Made by a program: the position numbers and the translations under genes
Source of the DNA: Neobacillus sp. WH10
GTDB lineage: Bacteria > Bacillota > Bacilli > Bacillales > Cytobacillaceae
Assembly: GCF_030123405.1 (NCBI RefSeq)
Contig: NZ_CP126110.1
Location: 2,542,001-2,606,000 of the forward strand
DNA length: 64,000 bases
Direction: 5' to 3'
The notes under the pieces: generated by a model
Told to the model about the DNA's origin: nothing
Databases searched by the model: none
What the model saw: the letters and a program-made list of their open reading frames with translations, nothing else
Part shown: in pieces, positions 45,020 through 53,644 of the stretch
Layout of the letters: every line of letters begins with the position of its first letter
Position numbering within the stretch: the stretch's first letter is position 1

Positions 45020-46108
45020 TTGCAACACTTTTCAATTGCTTTAATTCCGGGGGATGGAATTGGCCCAGAAGTGATGAATGAGGCGATAAAGGTATTAAAA
45101 AAAGCGGAAGAGATACATGGCGGTTTAACTTTTTCCTGTGAATCTTTTGATTGGGGTTGTGATTATTATCTTCAAAATGGAAGAATGATGCCCGAGACTG
45201 GGTTAGATCTATTAAAAGATTTTGACGTAATTCTATTTGGTGCCGTTGGTGCAAAATCTGTACCTGATCACATATCGGTTTGGGAGCTAATCCTGCCCAT
45301 TCGCCGGAAATTTCAACAGTATGTGAATTTGCGGCCAATTAAACTCCTACAAGGAATAGAAAGTCCCTTGAGGTATAAAAACCATAAGGACCTTGACTTT
45401 GTTGTCATTAGGGAAAATACCGAAGGGGAGTATTCTAATATGGGCGGTCGCGTTCATGAAGGAACCCCCTATGAACTAGCTGTTCAAAATAATATTTTTA
45501 CAAGATACGGTTCTGAAAGAATTTTAAACTATGCTTTTTCATTGGCAGAAAAAAGGGCGAAGAAAAACCTTATAGTGGCAACAAAATCAAATGCTATTAA
45601 CTTTACCATGCCTTTTTGGGATGAAATGGTTAAAGAAATAGGCAATAGTTATCCTGATGTACAAACACAACTCTACCATATAGATGCTCTTGCTGCTTAT
45701 TTTATTTCCAAACCAGAGACATTTGATGTCGTTGTGGGAAGTAATTTGTTTGGTGATATTCTAACAGATTTAGGTGCAGCTATAGTTGGTGGATTAGGGT
45801 TGGCTCCATCTGGAAACATCAATCCTGAGCGCATCTATCCCTCTATGTTTGAACCGATCCATGGTTCTGCTCCCGACATTGCGGGAAAAGGGATTGCCAA
45901 TCCAATCGCCTCAATTTGGAGCGTCAGTCTCATGATGAACCATCTTGGGCTCGATAATGTTGGGAAATTAATCCTGGATTCCATTGAAGGGGTATTGGTG
46001 GATGGAAAAATAAGAACACCGGATATGGGAGGCACTTCCACGACCACTGAAATGGGAGACGCAATCGTTTCAAAAATGGTTCAGCTAAGTCTTAGCCCGA
46101 AAATGTAA
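45020..46108 (+). CDS. Tartrate/D-malate-type decarboxylating dehydrogenase (candidate dimethylmalate dehydrogenase)
   Basis: A 362-residue member of the isocitrate/isopropylmalate dehydrogenase family, close to the tartrate/D-malate branch: PDHISVWELILPIRRKFQQYVNLRP, NTEGEYSNMGGR, ATKSNAINFTMPFWDE, HIDALAAYF, GSNLFGDILTDLGAA and EPIHGSAPDIAGKGIANP. These enzymes oxidise a 2-hydroxy acid with a beta-carboxylate and release CO2. 3,3-dimethylmalate to 2-oxoisovalerate is the same chemistry. I choose TTG 45020, 6 bases after AAAGGAGTG; the ATG at 45002 precedes that site. Confidence 0.9.
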   Translation: MQHFSIALIPGDGIGPEVMNEAIKVLKKAEEIHGGLTFSCESFDWGCDYYLQNGRMMPETGLDLLKDFDVILFGAVGAKSVPDHISVWELILPIRRKFQQYVNLRPIKLLQGIESPLRYKNHKDLDFVVIRENTEGEYSNMGGRVHEGTPYELAVQNNIFTRYGSERILNYAFSLAEKRAKKNLIVATKSNAINFTMPFWDEMVKEIGNSYPDVQTQLYHIDALAAYFISKPETFDVVVGSNLFGDILTDLGAAIVGGLGLAPSGNINPERIYPSMFEPIHGSAPDIAGKGIANPIASIWSVSLMMNHLGLDNVGKLILDSIEGVLVDGKIRTPDMGGTSTTTEMGDAIVSKMVQLSLSPKM

Positions 46109-46175
46109 AGTGGACCACATTTTTTGGAGTTAAAAATAGTGTATTCAAGCTTAAAATCATGGGGGTGACGAATCT

Positions 46176-46940
46176 ATGAGTCTATTAAACGGAAAGACAG
46201 CCATTGTAACAGGAGCAGGATCGGGGATGGGGAAAGCGATTGCTCAGGCTTTCGCTAATGAAGGGGCTAATGTAACGTTTGCTGATTTAAATTATGAGTC
46301 TGCAAAAACAGCTGCAAGTTCAGCCGGTCTAAATCGAGTACAGGCCATTAAAGCCGATGTAACGAATGATACAGATGTTGCCAACCTTGTGAATCAAACA
46401 TTGGAAGCATATCACGGATTAGATATTGTCATTAATTGTGCCGGTGTTCCACAATCCTTCACAGCTATTGAAGAATTAACCTTGGAACAATGGGATTTAA
46501 TTATGAACGTGAATACAAAATCCATCTTTTTAACCTCTAAGTACGCTGTTCCGATCATGAAGCAACAAAAGAGCGGAAGTATTGTTAATATTGCTTCCAT
46601 TGCTGGTATCAGAGCGAGACCCGGGTTAAACGCGTATTGTGCATCAAAAGGGGCAGCCATCATGCTGACCAAAGCATTAGCGCTTGAGTTAGCACCTTTT
46701 AATATTAGAGTAAATGCCATCAATCCTGGCCCGGCAGATACACCGATGATTGGAAAATTCCTTGTTGGGAATGAGCAGCAAAAAGAAGAGGGAATGAAAA
46801 AGATCTTTCAAGATAGTGTTCCATTGGGAAGATTAATTCAACCAGACGATATTGCCCAAGGCGCACTTTATTTAGCCTCCGATTTGGCTAAGATGGTGAC
46901 CGGTGAGATCCTAAATATTGATGGAGGACGTGGGATATAA
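46176..46940 (+). CDS. Short-chain dehydrogenase/reductase (candidate pantoate 4-dehydrogenase)
   Basis: A 254-residue classical SDR: TGAGSGMG (residues 12-19), NCAG, catalytic Ser141, Tyr154 and Lys158 (YCASK). An acidic residue after strand 2 (FADLN) suggests NAD preference. In the proposed pathway it would oxidise a primary alcohol (pantoate C4) to the aldehyde for the ALDH. ATG follows GGGGGTGACG. SDR identity is clear; the substrate is inferred. Confidence 0.92.
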   Translation: MSLLNGKTAIVTGAGSGMGKAIAQAFANEGANVTFADLNYESAKTAASSAGLNRVQAIKADVTNDTDVANLVNQTLEAYHGLDIVINCAGVPQSFTAIEELTLEQWDLIMNVNTKSIFLTSKYAVPIMKQQKSGSIVNIASIAGIRARPGLNAYCASKGAAIMLTKALALELAPFNIRVNAINPGPADTPMIGKFLVGNEQQKEEGMKKIFQDSVPLGRLIQPDDIAQGALYLASDLAKMVTGEILNIDGGRGI

Positions 46941-46966
46941 AGCAAAACAATCGAGAGGAGTCCAAA

Positions 46967-47818
46967 ATGGAACCCATTATTCGCTTAGAAAATGTAGAGT
47001 TTTCCTACAAAATAAATGAAAAAACAAAAGTATCCGTTCTTAAGAATATCTCCTTTTCAATCTTTCCTGGAGAATATGTGGCCATAATTGGTCACAATGG
47101 TTCAGGAAAATCTACCTTATCTAAACACCTTAACGGGATTTTAACCCCGGACAACGGGGATGTCTGGGTTCACGGGCATAACACAAAGGACGTGAAAAAG
47201 AAACGGGATATTCGTCGATCGGTTGGCACAGTCTTTCAACATCCAGATAACCAAATTGTTGCGACGATCGTGGAGGAAGATGTAGCATTTGGACTTGAGA
47301 ATATTGGTGTCCCAAGAGAAGAAATGAAGAAAAGAGTGGATGAAGCTTTAAACGTTGTCAAAATGTCTCAGTTTCGTCATAGACCTCCACATCATCTATC
47401 TGGGGGGCAGAAACAGAGAGTCGCGATTGCTGGTGTGCTGGCAATGCAGCCGGATTGCATTGTTTTTGATGAAGCTACAAGTATGCTAGACAGTTTTGGG
47501 CGAAAAGAAGTTCTTCAGGTTATGAGAAAAATGAACAATTTAGGGATGACGATTATTACGGTTACCCACCACATGTCAGAAGCAGCGGAAGCTGACAGGA
47601 TTATCGTCATCGAGGGTGGCCAAATTGTCATGGACGATTCGCCGCGTGAAATTTTTAAATATAAACAGGAATTAGAGAATCTTCAATTAGAAGTACCTTC
47701 TGTGAGCCAAATGGCCGAAGTAATTCATAGCCAGTTTAGCGATTTTTCAAAGGACGTAATCCAAGAAGAAGAGTTTATTGATGAAGTGAAAAAATTCTCC
47801 AAAGAGGAGGTGGGATAA
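46967..47818 (+). CDS. ecfA1: ECF transporter ATPase, first subunit
   Basis: A 283-residue ABC ATPase with Walker A GHNGSGKST, Q-loop in TVFQHPDNQ, signature LSGGQKQR, Walker B CIVFDEAT and His in VTHHM. The QHPDNQ segment is typical of ECF/CbiO ATPases. It forms a heterodimer with the next gene product. ATG follows GAGAGGAG. Stop and next start overlap by one base. Confidence 0.93.
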   Translation: MEPIIRLENVEFSYKINEKTKVSVLKNISFSIFPGEYVAIIGHNGSGKSTLSKHLNGILTPDNGDVWVHGHNTKDVKKKRDIRRSVGTVFQHPDNQIVATIVEEDVAFGLENIGVPREEMKKRVDEALNVVKMSQFRHRPPHHLSGGQKQRVAIAGVLAMQPDCIVFDEATSMLDSFGRKEVLQVMRKMNNLGMTIITVTHHMSEAAEADRIIVIEGGQIVMDDSPREIFKYKQELENLQLEVPSVSQMAEVIHSQFSDFSKDVIQEEEFIDEVKKFSKEEVG

Positions 47819-48714
47819 TGCCGAAGAGGTCGATCATCGAAATAGAAGACCTCTCACATACGTATATGAGAGGTACCCCAATGGAGCATGTTGCCTTAAA
47901 AGGAACCAACCTTTATGTAGAAGAAGGAGAATGTATTGCCATTATCGGCCATACGGGGTCGGGAAAGTCAACTTTAATCCAGCACTTCAATGGACTGATG
48001 CGTCCGGAATCCGGGAAGGTAATGATTGAAGGAGAAGACTTATCAAAGAAAAAGGTAGATTTAAGAACACTGAGGCAGAAGGTGGGAATTGTTTTTCAAA
48101 ACCCGGAGGATCAAATTTTTGAAAAAATCATTGGCGATGATATTGCCTATGGACCATTCAAATTAGGTCTTCCACTAAAGGAGGTGAGAGAGCGCGTTAA
48201 ATGGGCGATGTCGGTTGTTGGTTTAGATTTTGAAGAAATGAAGGACAGACAGACCTTTGCATTAAGCGGTGGACAAAAACGGAAGGTGGCCTTAGCGGGG
48301 ATCCTTGCATTAAAACCAAAGATTTTAGTACTTGATGAACCGACAGCGGGTTTGGACCCAAGGTCAAGGAAGGAATTGCTTGATAAAATTAAACGGTTAA
48401 ACAAGGAAGAAAAATTAACCGTCGTTTTTGTGTCACACAATATGGAAGAGGTCGCCATGCTAGCTGACCGTGTCTATGTAATGGCAGATGGTACCGACGT
48501 GTTAACAGGCACCCCGAAAGAAATTTTTACGGATAAAGAAAAACTGCAGCGTTATCAAATAGGGACCCCTGAAACGGTAAAAGTTCTTTATCGATTAAGC
48601 GATCTTGGATACCAAGTAAAAACGGATGCCTTTTCCATCATTGAAGCAGCTGATGAGGTTATGAAGGTTCTTACCGGTACGAAGGAGGGCTCGCAGCATG
48701 TCCAGCGAATTTGA
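47818..48714 (+). CDS. ecfA2: ECF transporter ATPase, second subunit
   Basis: A 298-residue ABC ATPase: Walker A GHTGSGKST, FQNPEDQIFE, LSGGQKRK, Walker B ILVLDEPT and VSHNM. It pairs with the preceding ATPase. The start overlaps the previous stop, with GGAGGTG upstream, so stoichiometric expression is likely. It overlaps the T-component gene by 17 bases. Confidence 0.93.
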   Translation: MPKRSIIEIEDLSHTYMRGTPMEHVALKGTNLYVEEGECIAIIGHTGSGKSTLIQHFNGLMRPESGKVMIEGEDLSKKKVDLRTLRQKVGIVFQNPEDQIFEKIIGDDIAYGPFKLGLPLKEVRERVKWAMSVVGLDFEEMKDRQTFALSGGQKRKVALAGILALKPKILVLDEPTAGLDPRSRKELLDKIKRLNKEEKLTVVFVSHNMEEVAMLADRVYVMADGTDVLTGTPKEIFTDKEKLQRYQIGTPETVKVLYRLSDLGYQVKTDAFSIIEAADEVMKVLTGTKEGSQHVQRI

Positions 48715-49540
48715 AATATCCCGTAATATTACAATTGGGCAGTACGTTCCTACGGACTCGTTTATTCATCGTGTAGATCCGAGAATAAAGCTTCTGTCTT
48801 TTGTCATTCTCGTTATTGCGATTGCTTTTAATACGAGTTATATCGGAAATGCCATCGGTCTAGTCTTATCTCTTTATTTATTCTGGGCATCCAAAATCCC
48901 AATCAGCTATGGGTTATCAGGTGTGAAGCCAGCTATTCCATTTATTGTCATCTTAGCAATCTTGCAGCTGCTTTTTCAAGGCCAGCTCTTTTCAGATGGT
49001 AGAGTATATGTTGATTATGGCTTTATTTTAATCACTAGTGAAAGTATTCGATTGGTTGTTGTTTCAGCTGTTCGATTTATTGAAATTATCTTCTTAAGCA
49101 GTGTTCTCACCTTATCTACTTCCACCACAGAACTAACACATTCCATACAAAGCTTACTGAGTCCGTTAAAGAAAATTCATTTTCCGGTCCACGAAATCTC
49201 GCTGATTACAACCATTGCGATTCGATTCGTTCCAACCTTCGCCATCGAGATGGAAAAGATGATGAAAGCACAAGCTTCAAGGGGAGCCGATTTTGGTACA
49301 GGCGGCTGGTGGAGAATTATTCAAAGAACGAAAGAAATGTTTCCTATTATTATTCCGTTATTTAATATCGCATTGTCTAGGGCTGAGGATCTAATTCTTG
49401 CAATGGAATCTCGCTGCTATACACCAGGTGGCGACAGGAGTTCCTTTTCCGTGTATCAAGCATTAGCAAAGGATTATCTTGTTTTATTGCTGGGACTTTT
49501 ATTCGCTTTACTACTGCTTTTTTATCCGTTTCCTTTTTAA
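48698..49540 (+). CDS. ecfT: ECF transporter transmembrane T component
   Basis: A 280-residue membrane protein with about six hydrophobic segments and the coupling motifs ASRGADFG and SRAEDLILAMESRCY, which bind the two ATPases. HRVDPRIKLLSF at the front is diagnostic for EcfT/CbiQ. GGAGGG precedes the ATG inside the previous gene. Confidence 0.93.
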   Translation: MSSEFEISRNITIGQYVPTDSFIHRVDPRIKLLSFVILVIAIAFNTSYIGNAIGLVLSLYLFWASKIPISYGLSGVKPAIPFIVILAILQLLFQGQLFSDGRVYVDYGFILITSESIRLVVVSAVRFIEIIFLSSVLTLSTSTTELTHSIQSLLSPLKKIHFPVHEISLITTIAIRFVPTFAIEMEKMMKAQASRGADFGTGGWWRIIQRTKEMFPIIIPLFNIALSRAEDLILAMESRCYTPGGDRSSFSVYQALAKDYLVLLLGLLFALLLLFYPFPF

Positions 49541-49575
49541 TGTTAAAAAACTAAAAACAAAAGGGGAGAAATGAT

Positions 49576-50127
49576 ATGAAAAAGGGATTAACAGTTCGTG
49601 ATATTGTTATTGCTGGTGTGCTGGGGGCGATCGCGATTCTTTTAGGGGTAACACGGTTGGGCTATATTCCTGTTCCAACAGCAGCAGGGAATGCCACCAT
49701 CATGCACATTCCCGCAATTATTGGAGGAATTATGCAGGGACCGGTCGTCGGCCTAATTGTTGGTGCCATATTTGGGATATCTTCCTTCCTAAACGCAACA
49801 GTCCCCCTTTTTAAAGATCCATTAGTCGCCATTTTACCACGCTTATTCATCGGTGTAGTGGCATGGCTTATATATGCTGGACTCCGACGCAAAAGTGAAT
49901 ACTTTGCAGTTGGAGCTGCCGCATTTATCGGGACATTAGCAAATACGGTACTTGTGTTAACAATGGCTGTCATCCGCCATTATTTAACTCCAGGAGTAGC
50001 CTGGACAGTAGGAATAACAAACGGAATCCCTGAAGCAATTGTTGGTACGGTTGTTACGTTAGCGGTTGTTTTAGCTTGGAAACAGATTGGCAAGAGTCAA
50101 AAATCAAAGATTTCAAAGGATGTTTAA
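49576..50127 (+). CDS. ECF transporter S component, PanT-like
   Basis: A 183-residue substrate-binding membrane protein with five or six hydrophobic segments. TRLGYIPVP, ATIMHIPAIIGGIMQGPVVG, GAIFGISSFLNA, LPRLFIGVVAWLIYAGL and the late TNGIPEAIVG follow, by my recollection, the order seen in pantothenate-type (PanT) and related S components. A vitamin-like or acyl-beta-alanine substrate is therefore plausible. Close homologues differ in specificity, so this is a moderate inference. It is the last transporter gene, next to the amidase. Confidence 0.85.
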   Translation: MKKGLTVRDIVIAGVLGAIAILLGVTRLGYIPVPTAAGNATIMHIPAIIGGIMQGPVVGLIVGAIFGISSFLNATVPLFKDPLVAILPRLFIGVVAWLIYAGLRRKSEYFAVGAAAFIGTLANTVLVLTMAVIRHYLTPGVAWTVGITNGIPEAIVGTVVTLAVVLAWKQIGKSQKSKISKDV

Positions 50128-50130
50128 GGA

Positions 50131-51093
50131 ATGTATGATCAAATCACGGATGTACCAGGTGTAAAAGTAGGAAATAAAGAAAATCAACAGGCACTGACCG
50201 GCTGTACAGCCATCCTATTTGAAGGTGGTGCGGTAGCGGGGGTGGACGTAAGAGGCTCTGCTCCCGGAACCCGGGAAACGGATCTTTTGAATCCAATAAA
50301 TCTAGTCGAAAAAGTACATGCCATCTGTTTAAGCGGCGGCAGTGCATTTGGCCTAGATGCAGCCTCAGGTATAATGAAATTTTTAGAGGAGCAGGAAATC
50401 GGCTTAGATGTGGGTGTCGCTAAGGTTCCCATAGTTCCAGCGGCGGTGTTGTTTGATCTTCCGATTGGCGATCCAAAGGTTCGACCAGATATACAAATGG
50501 GTTATGAAGCAGCAAATGCGGCAACAGCTGAGAAGTTTAGCACTGGAAATTTTGGGGCAGGCTGTGGAGCTACTGCTGGTAAATTAGCCGGTCTCGGTTT
50601 CTGTATGAAGGGCGGTCTCGGAAGTGCATCGCTCACCTTAGAAAATGGTGTTGTGATTGGTGCGATTGTTGCTGTCAATCCAGTCGGGGATGTCCGCGAG
50701 CCTTCCACTGGGGAAATTTTAGCAGGGCCTTTTAAGAATGGGATTATTCTTGATAGTATCAAGCTTCTCGAACAAAACTACCAAGCCACTATTCCTGCAG
50801 GTTCTAATACTACCATTGGCGTGATTGCGGTGAATGCCGACTTAACGAAGGCGGAGGCAACGAAGGTCGCACAAATGGCTCAGGACGGGTATGCAAGAAC
50901 GATTTTTCCAGCTCATACCATGTTTGATGGTGACACCATCTTTGCCGTTGCCACCGGAGGGGAAAGGATCCCTGTAGATGTCATTGGCGGGCTGGCAGCA
51001 AAGGTCATGGAGAGGGCGATCATCAATGCGGTTAAATCCGCTGATAGTGCTGGAGGAATTATCGCCCATAAAGATTTACCAAAAAATCAATAA
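50131..51093 (+). CDS. P1-family Ntn hydrolase (DmpA/NylC-type amidase)
   Basis: A 320-residue P1 (DmpA) family protein: TDVPGVKVGN at the start, DVRGSAPGTRETDLL, SGGSAFGLDAASG, and SNTTIGVIAVNADL, where Asn226-Thr227 is the likely self-cleavage site that frees a Thr nucleophile (as in NylC). Known members cut amide bonds of beta-alanyl peptides, D-amino acid amides or nylon oligomers. Here it could release beta-alanine from pantothenate or pantetheine. ATG follows AAAGGATG; it starts 3 bases after the S-component stop. Confidence 0.9.
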   Translation: MYDQITDVPGVKVGNKENQQALTGCTAILFEGGAVAGVDVRGSAPGTRETDLLNPINLVEKVHAICLSGGSAFGLDAASGIMKFLEEQEIGLDVGVAKVPIVPAAVLFDLPIGDPKVRPDIQMGYEAANAATAEKFSTGNFGAGCGATAGKLAGLGFCMKGGLGSASLTLENGVVIGAIVAVNPVGDVREPSTGEILAGPFKNGIILDSIKLLEQNYQATIPAGSNTTIGVIAVNADLTKAEATKVAQMAQDGYARTIFPAHTMFDGDTIFAVATGGERIPVDVIGGLAAKVMERAIINAVKSADSAGGIIAHKDLPKNQ

Positions 51094-51108
51094 AACGGAG
51101 GGTTATAG

Positions 51109-52311
51109 TTGGCTGTATATAATGATGTGGATGATCAGGAAGTTGTAAATTTAACTCAAGCACTCGTTCGGATTCCTAGTGTGTACCGCCCGCTAGACCC
51201 GAAGGCAAATGAAAGCAGAACGGCACAATATGTATATGATTATCTAAAGGGCTTAGGGCTCGAGGTATACATCGAAGAAGTCGTCAAGGGGCGGCCGAAT
51301 GTAATTGGTATTCTTGATTCGGGCAGACCTGGGAAAACGATTCTTTTTGAGGGGCATACCGATGTTGTGACAGAGGGGGACAGGGATGCCTGGAGCTATG
51401 ATCCTTTTGGGGCCGTTATTGAGGGCGGCAGAATGTTTGGCAGAGGAACGAACGACACAAAAGGAAATCTATCAGCTGCGATTGCGGCGGTCCATGCGAT
51501 TAAAAGAAGTAATGTGAAATGGAATGGAAAAATTATTTTGTGTGTCCCTTGCGATGAGGAAGGCATGATGATCGGGATAAAACATTTCATAAAACGTGGC
51601 TGGGCACAAGGAGTGGACGGGGCCATCATCTGCGAACCGGAGGAAAATCAAATTTGTATCACGCAAAAAGGGGCAATAAGAGCGGTAATTCGTACCTACG
51701 GAAAAATGGCTCATGGTGCCATGCCGCTTGCTGGAATCAATCCAAATACAAGAATGGCGCAGATTATTTGTGAACTAATGGCACTCGAGGATAAAGAAAA
51801 ACAACGAGTCGGCCAACACCAATATTTAGGTTTGCCTAGCATTACGCCAACGATTATTTTAGGACCCGAAAAAGGTGAGCCGCAAATTAATGTCATTCCG
51901 GACCAATGTTATAGTACCCTTGATATTCGTACAGTTCCTGGACAAAACCACGACCAGCTTCGGGTTGATATGGAGAATATTTTTACGCGGTTAGGTTCCT
52001 TGGATCCAGATTTTAAGGCTTCCCTAGAAGTGATTGAAAGCCGCCCGTGGACAGAAACGAGTTTGGACGATCCAATTGTCAGGGCTAGTGTGGAATCATT
52101 CCGTTCAGTTGCCAGAAAGGAACCAATATATAATGGCGTACCTGGTGCCACAGACGGCACATTCCTTCACCTGGCTGGGATTCCAATTGTCACGACAGGA
52201 GCGGGGGACCGTCATATACCTCATCAAATCAATGAATATATTGATCTAGCAGAATTAATCGAAGCATCAAGGATTTATGCACAAACTGCGATGCTGTTTT
52301 TGAATGAGTAA
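51109..52311 (+). CDS. M20-family metallopeptidase/deacylase
   Basis: A 400-residue M20 enzyme (ArgE/DapE/carboxypeptidase G2 type). Metal ligands lie in FEGHTDVV, GRGTNDTKG, PCDEEG and CEPEE, and the final His in the GDRHIPHQINEY segment. Such enzymes remove acyl groups from amino acids or cut dipeptides such as beta-alanyl-histidine. It is the second amide hydrolase of the operon and an alternative pantothenase. TTG follows CGGAGGG. A terminator closes the operon. Confidence 0.9.
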   Translation: MAVYNDVDDQEVVNLTQALVRIPSVYRPLDPKANESRTAQYVYDYLKGLGLEVYIEEVVKGRPNVIGILDSGRPGKTILFEGHTDVVTEGDRDAWSYDPFGAVIEGGRMFGRGTNDTKGNLSAAIAAVHAIKRSNVKWNGKIILCVPCDEEGMMIGIKHFIKRGWAQGVDGAIICEPEENQICITQKGAIRAVIRTYGKMAHGAMPLAGINPNTRMAQIICELMALEDKEKQRVGQHQYLGLPSITPTIILGPEKGEPQINVIPDQCYSTLDIRTVPGQNHDQLRVDMENIFTRLGSLDPDFKASLEVIESRPWTETSLDDPIVRASVESFRSVARKEPIYNGVPGATDGTFLHLAGIPIVTTGAGDRHIPHQINEYIDLAELIEASRIYAQTAMLFLNE

Positions 52312-52334
52312 CGGCTTGATTTTCGAAGGGATCC

Positions 52335-52389
52335 GGGTCAGACCCTCAACGTGCTAATGCTTTAGCACACTGGGGGTCTGCCCCTTTTT
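52335..52389 (+). terminator. Terminator of the sigma-54 operon
   Basis: GGG-CAGACCC and GGGTCTG-CCC outer arms, GTGCTAA/TTAGCAC inner arms, then TTTTT. It closely resembles the terminator at 34725-34778 in its outer arms. Confidence 0.9.
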
Positions 52390-52731
52390 AACAAACAAGG
52401 GGTAGCGTCAAGACTTTTACTTAAAAAAGGATTGACAGGGATTAAAGCTTTTTGGGGTAAAGTGTACGTAAATATAAAATATAAGCGAACCCTTAAGATA
52501 CCCATACGTCAAGGAGTAGAAGATATCGAGGGGGTTAGCTACAATTTTAGGTAGAAACAGTAACCGTGTGATCAACTGCAATCTGCTTACCGAAATGACT
52601 TTCGCAGTTTTCCTACGAGCAAGAATCTGCTAAGCGCTCGTTTTTAAAGATTAAAGTAACAAACAGAGTCATTTAATTCCCATGGTCCTACACCTTGGAA
52701 GGCACGTAACTACAGTGCTTACTTTTAATTT
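52390..52731. other. Intergenic region with nothing recognised
   Basis: Mixed composition, no open frame with a ribosome site, and short imperfect dyads only (GAGCAAGAATCTGC, GCGCTCG near 52617-52643). It may hold a decayed gene. Confidence 0.3.
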
Positions 52732-53451
52732 CTACTCTCTTCCGAAAACAGGACGTTTAAAGAACGCAACTAGACGTCCCTGATAAGGAACAACTGACGT
52801 TAGTTCCCAGTTATTATGTCCCCAAAGAGAAAGAGCATGGTCAAGCATCCCCTCGCTCATTTCGGGGTTATCGATTTCAAGATAATCTCCCAATCCGACC
52901 TCAACACTGTATTCCCAACATTGCTCCTTTTGTTCGTCATTGTCGATTTTTTCTGTTAAAAATGTACCAGTGAATTCGTTATATTTGGTGATACGGGTGG
53001 AAGCATGGGAAAGCGCCTCGACGATCTCGCTTTTTTCCGTTTTCTCAAGTGCTATGATATCGGGTGAACGGGGTATACGAAACTGCGTATGATCGTGAAA
53101 GACACGGGTGACCAAGCTCCCTATTGGAGTGCCATCGGCTTGTTTGCAAATATGCCACATGCACCGTTCCCGTTCTTCCGGCGGCCCCCAATACTCCACG
53201 GAAGAAGCTAAATGATCAGACTCCAAGACAAACCCTTCACGCTCAATTTCTTCGATCAAAGGCCCGAACAACTTACGTCCGAAGATTCCATAGGCAAATT
53301 CTCCTGACTTATCAAATGCATCCTGAAACTCCGATTGATATTCTTGCAATACGGATTTCCAATTATTCCGAGTATATTGCTTCATGTAATTTGCAAGCGT
53401 ATGAATAGTAATCCCTTTATTTTGCGAAAGAACTTCTTTCAGTGAATTCAT
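52732..53451 (-). CDS. DUF6022-like protein of unknown function
   Basis: A 239-residue soluble protein (VLSQNKGITIHTLANYMKQYTRNNWKSVLQEYQ at the front, SVEYWGPPEERERCMWHI in the middle). I recall this pattern as DUF6022, but the assignment is from memory. The start ATG 53451 follows GAGAGGTG; the longer frame has no ribosome site. It is divergent from a MarR regulator gene with operator-like palindromes between, so it is probably that regulator's target. Confidence 0.6.
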   Translation of the reverse strand: MNSLKEVLSQNKGITIHTLANYMKQYTRNNWKSVLQEYQSEFQDAFDKSGEFAYGIFGRKLFGPLIEEIEREGFVLESDHLASSVEYWGPPEERERCMWHICKQADGTPIGSLVTRVFHDHTQFRIPRSPDIIALEKTEKSEIVEALSHASTRITKYNEFTGTFLTEKIDNDEQKEQCWEYSVEVGLGDYLEIDNPEMSEGMLDHALSLWGHNNWELTSVVPYQGRLVAFFKRPVFGRE

Positions 53452-53580
53452 TGAAAAAACACCTCTCAATTTATTTTTTCTCCCACTCATAAAAGACATC
53501 CGCGTCTAACGATTGCTAATAATGTGCATATGCATTGAACTATTGCTGTAGTTTTTGAATATATTATGGTTAATAAGAAC

Positions 53581-53620
53581 CTTATCTCGTTTACTAAATA
53601 TCTTATCTCGTGAGATATAT
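53581..53620. promoter_or_regulatory. MarR operator candidate
   Basis: TATCTCGTGAGATA (53604-53617) is a palindrome with 6-bp arms; a half copy TTATCTCGTTTA lies at 53582-53593, 21 bases upstream. The site is between divergent genes and about 30 bases before the MarR start, as usual for autoregulated MarR genes. Confidence 0.6.
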
Positions 53621-53644
53621 AATTTATATGCGGAGGTTTTCAAA

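Noticed and set aside
43506..46108. Leucine biosynthesis (leuB-like) assignment for the 45-kb dehydrogenase
   Set aside because: The motifs PDHISVWELILPIRR and NTEGEYSNMGGR fit the tartrate/D-malate branch, and no leuA, leuC or leuD gene is nearby.
39729..52311. PaaK-like ligase as part of the sigma-54 operon
   Set aside because: It has its own terminator at 41184-41213 and lies upstream of the activator gene, so co-transcription is unlikely.
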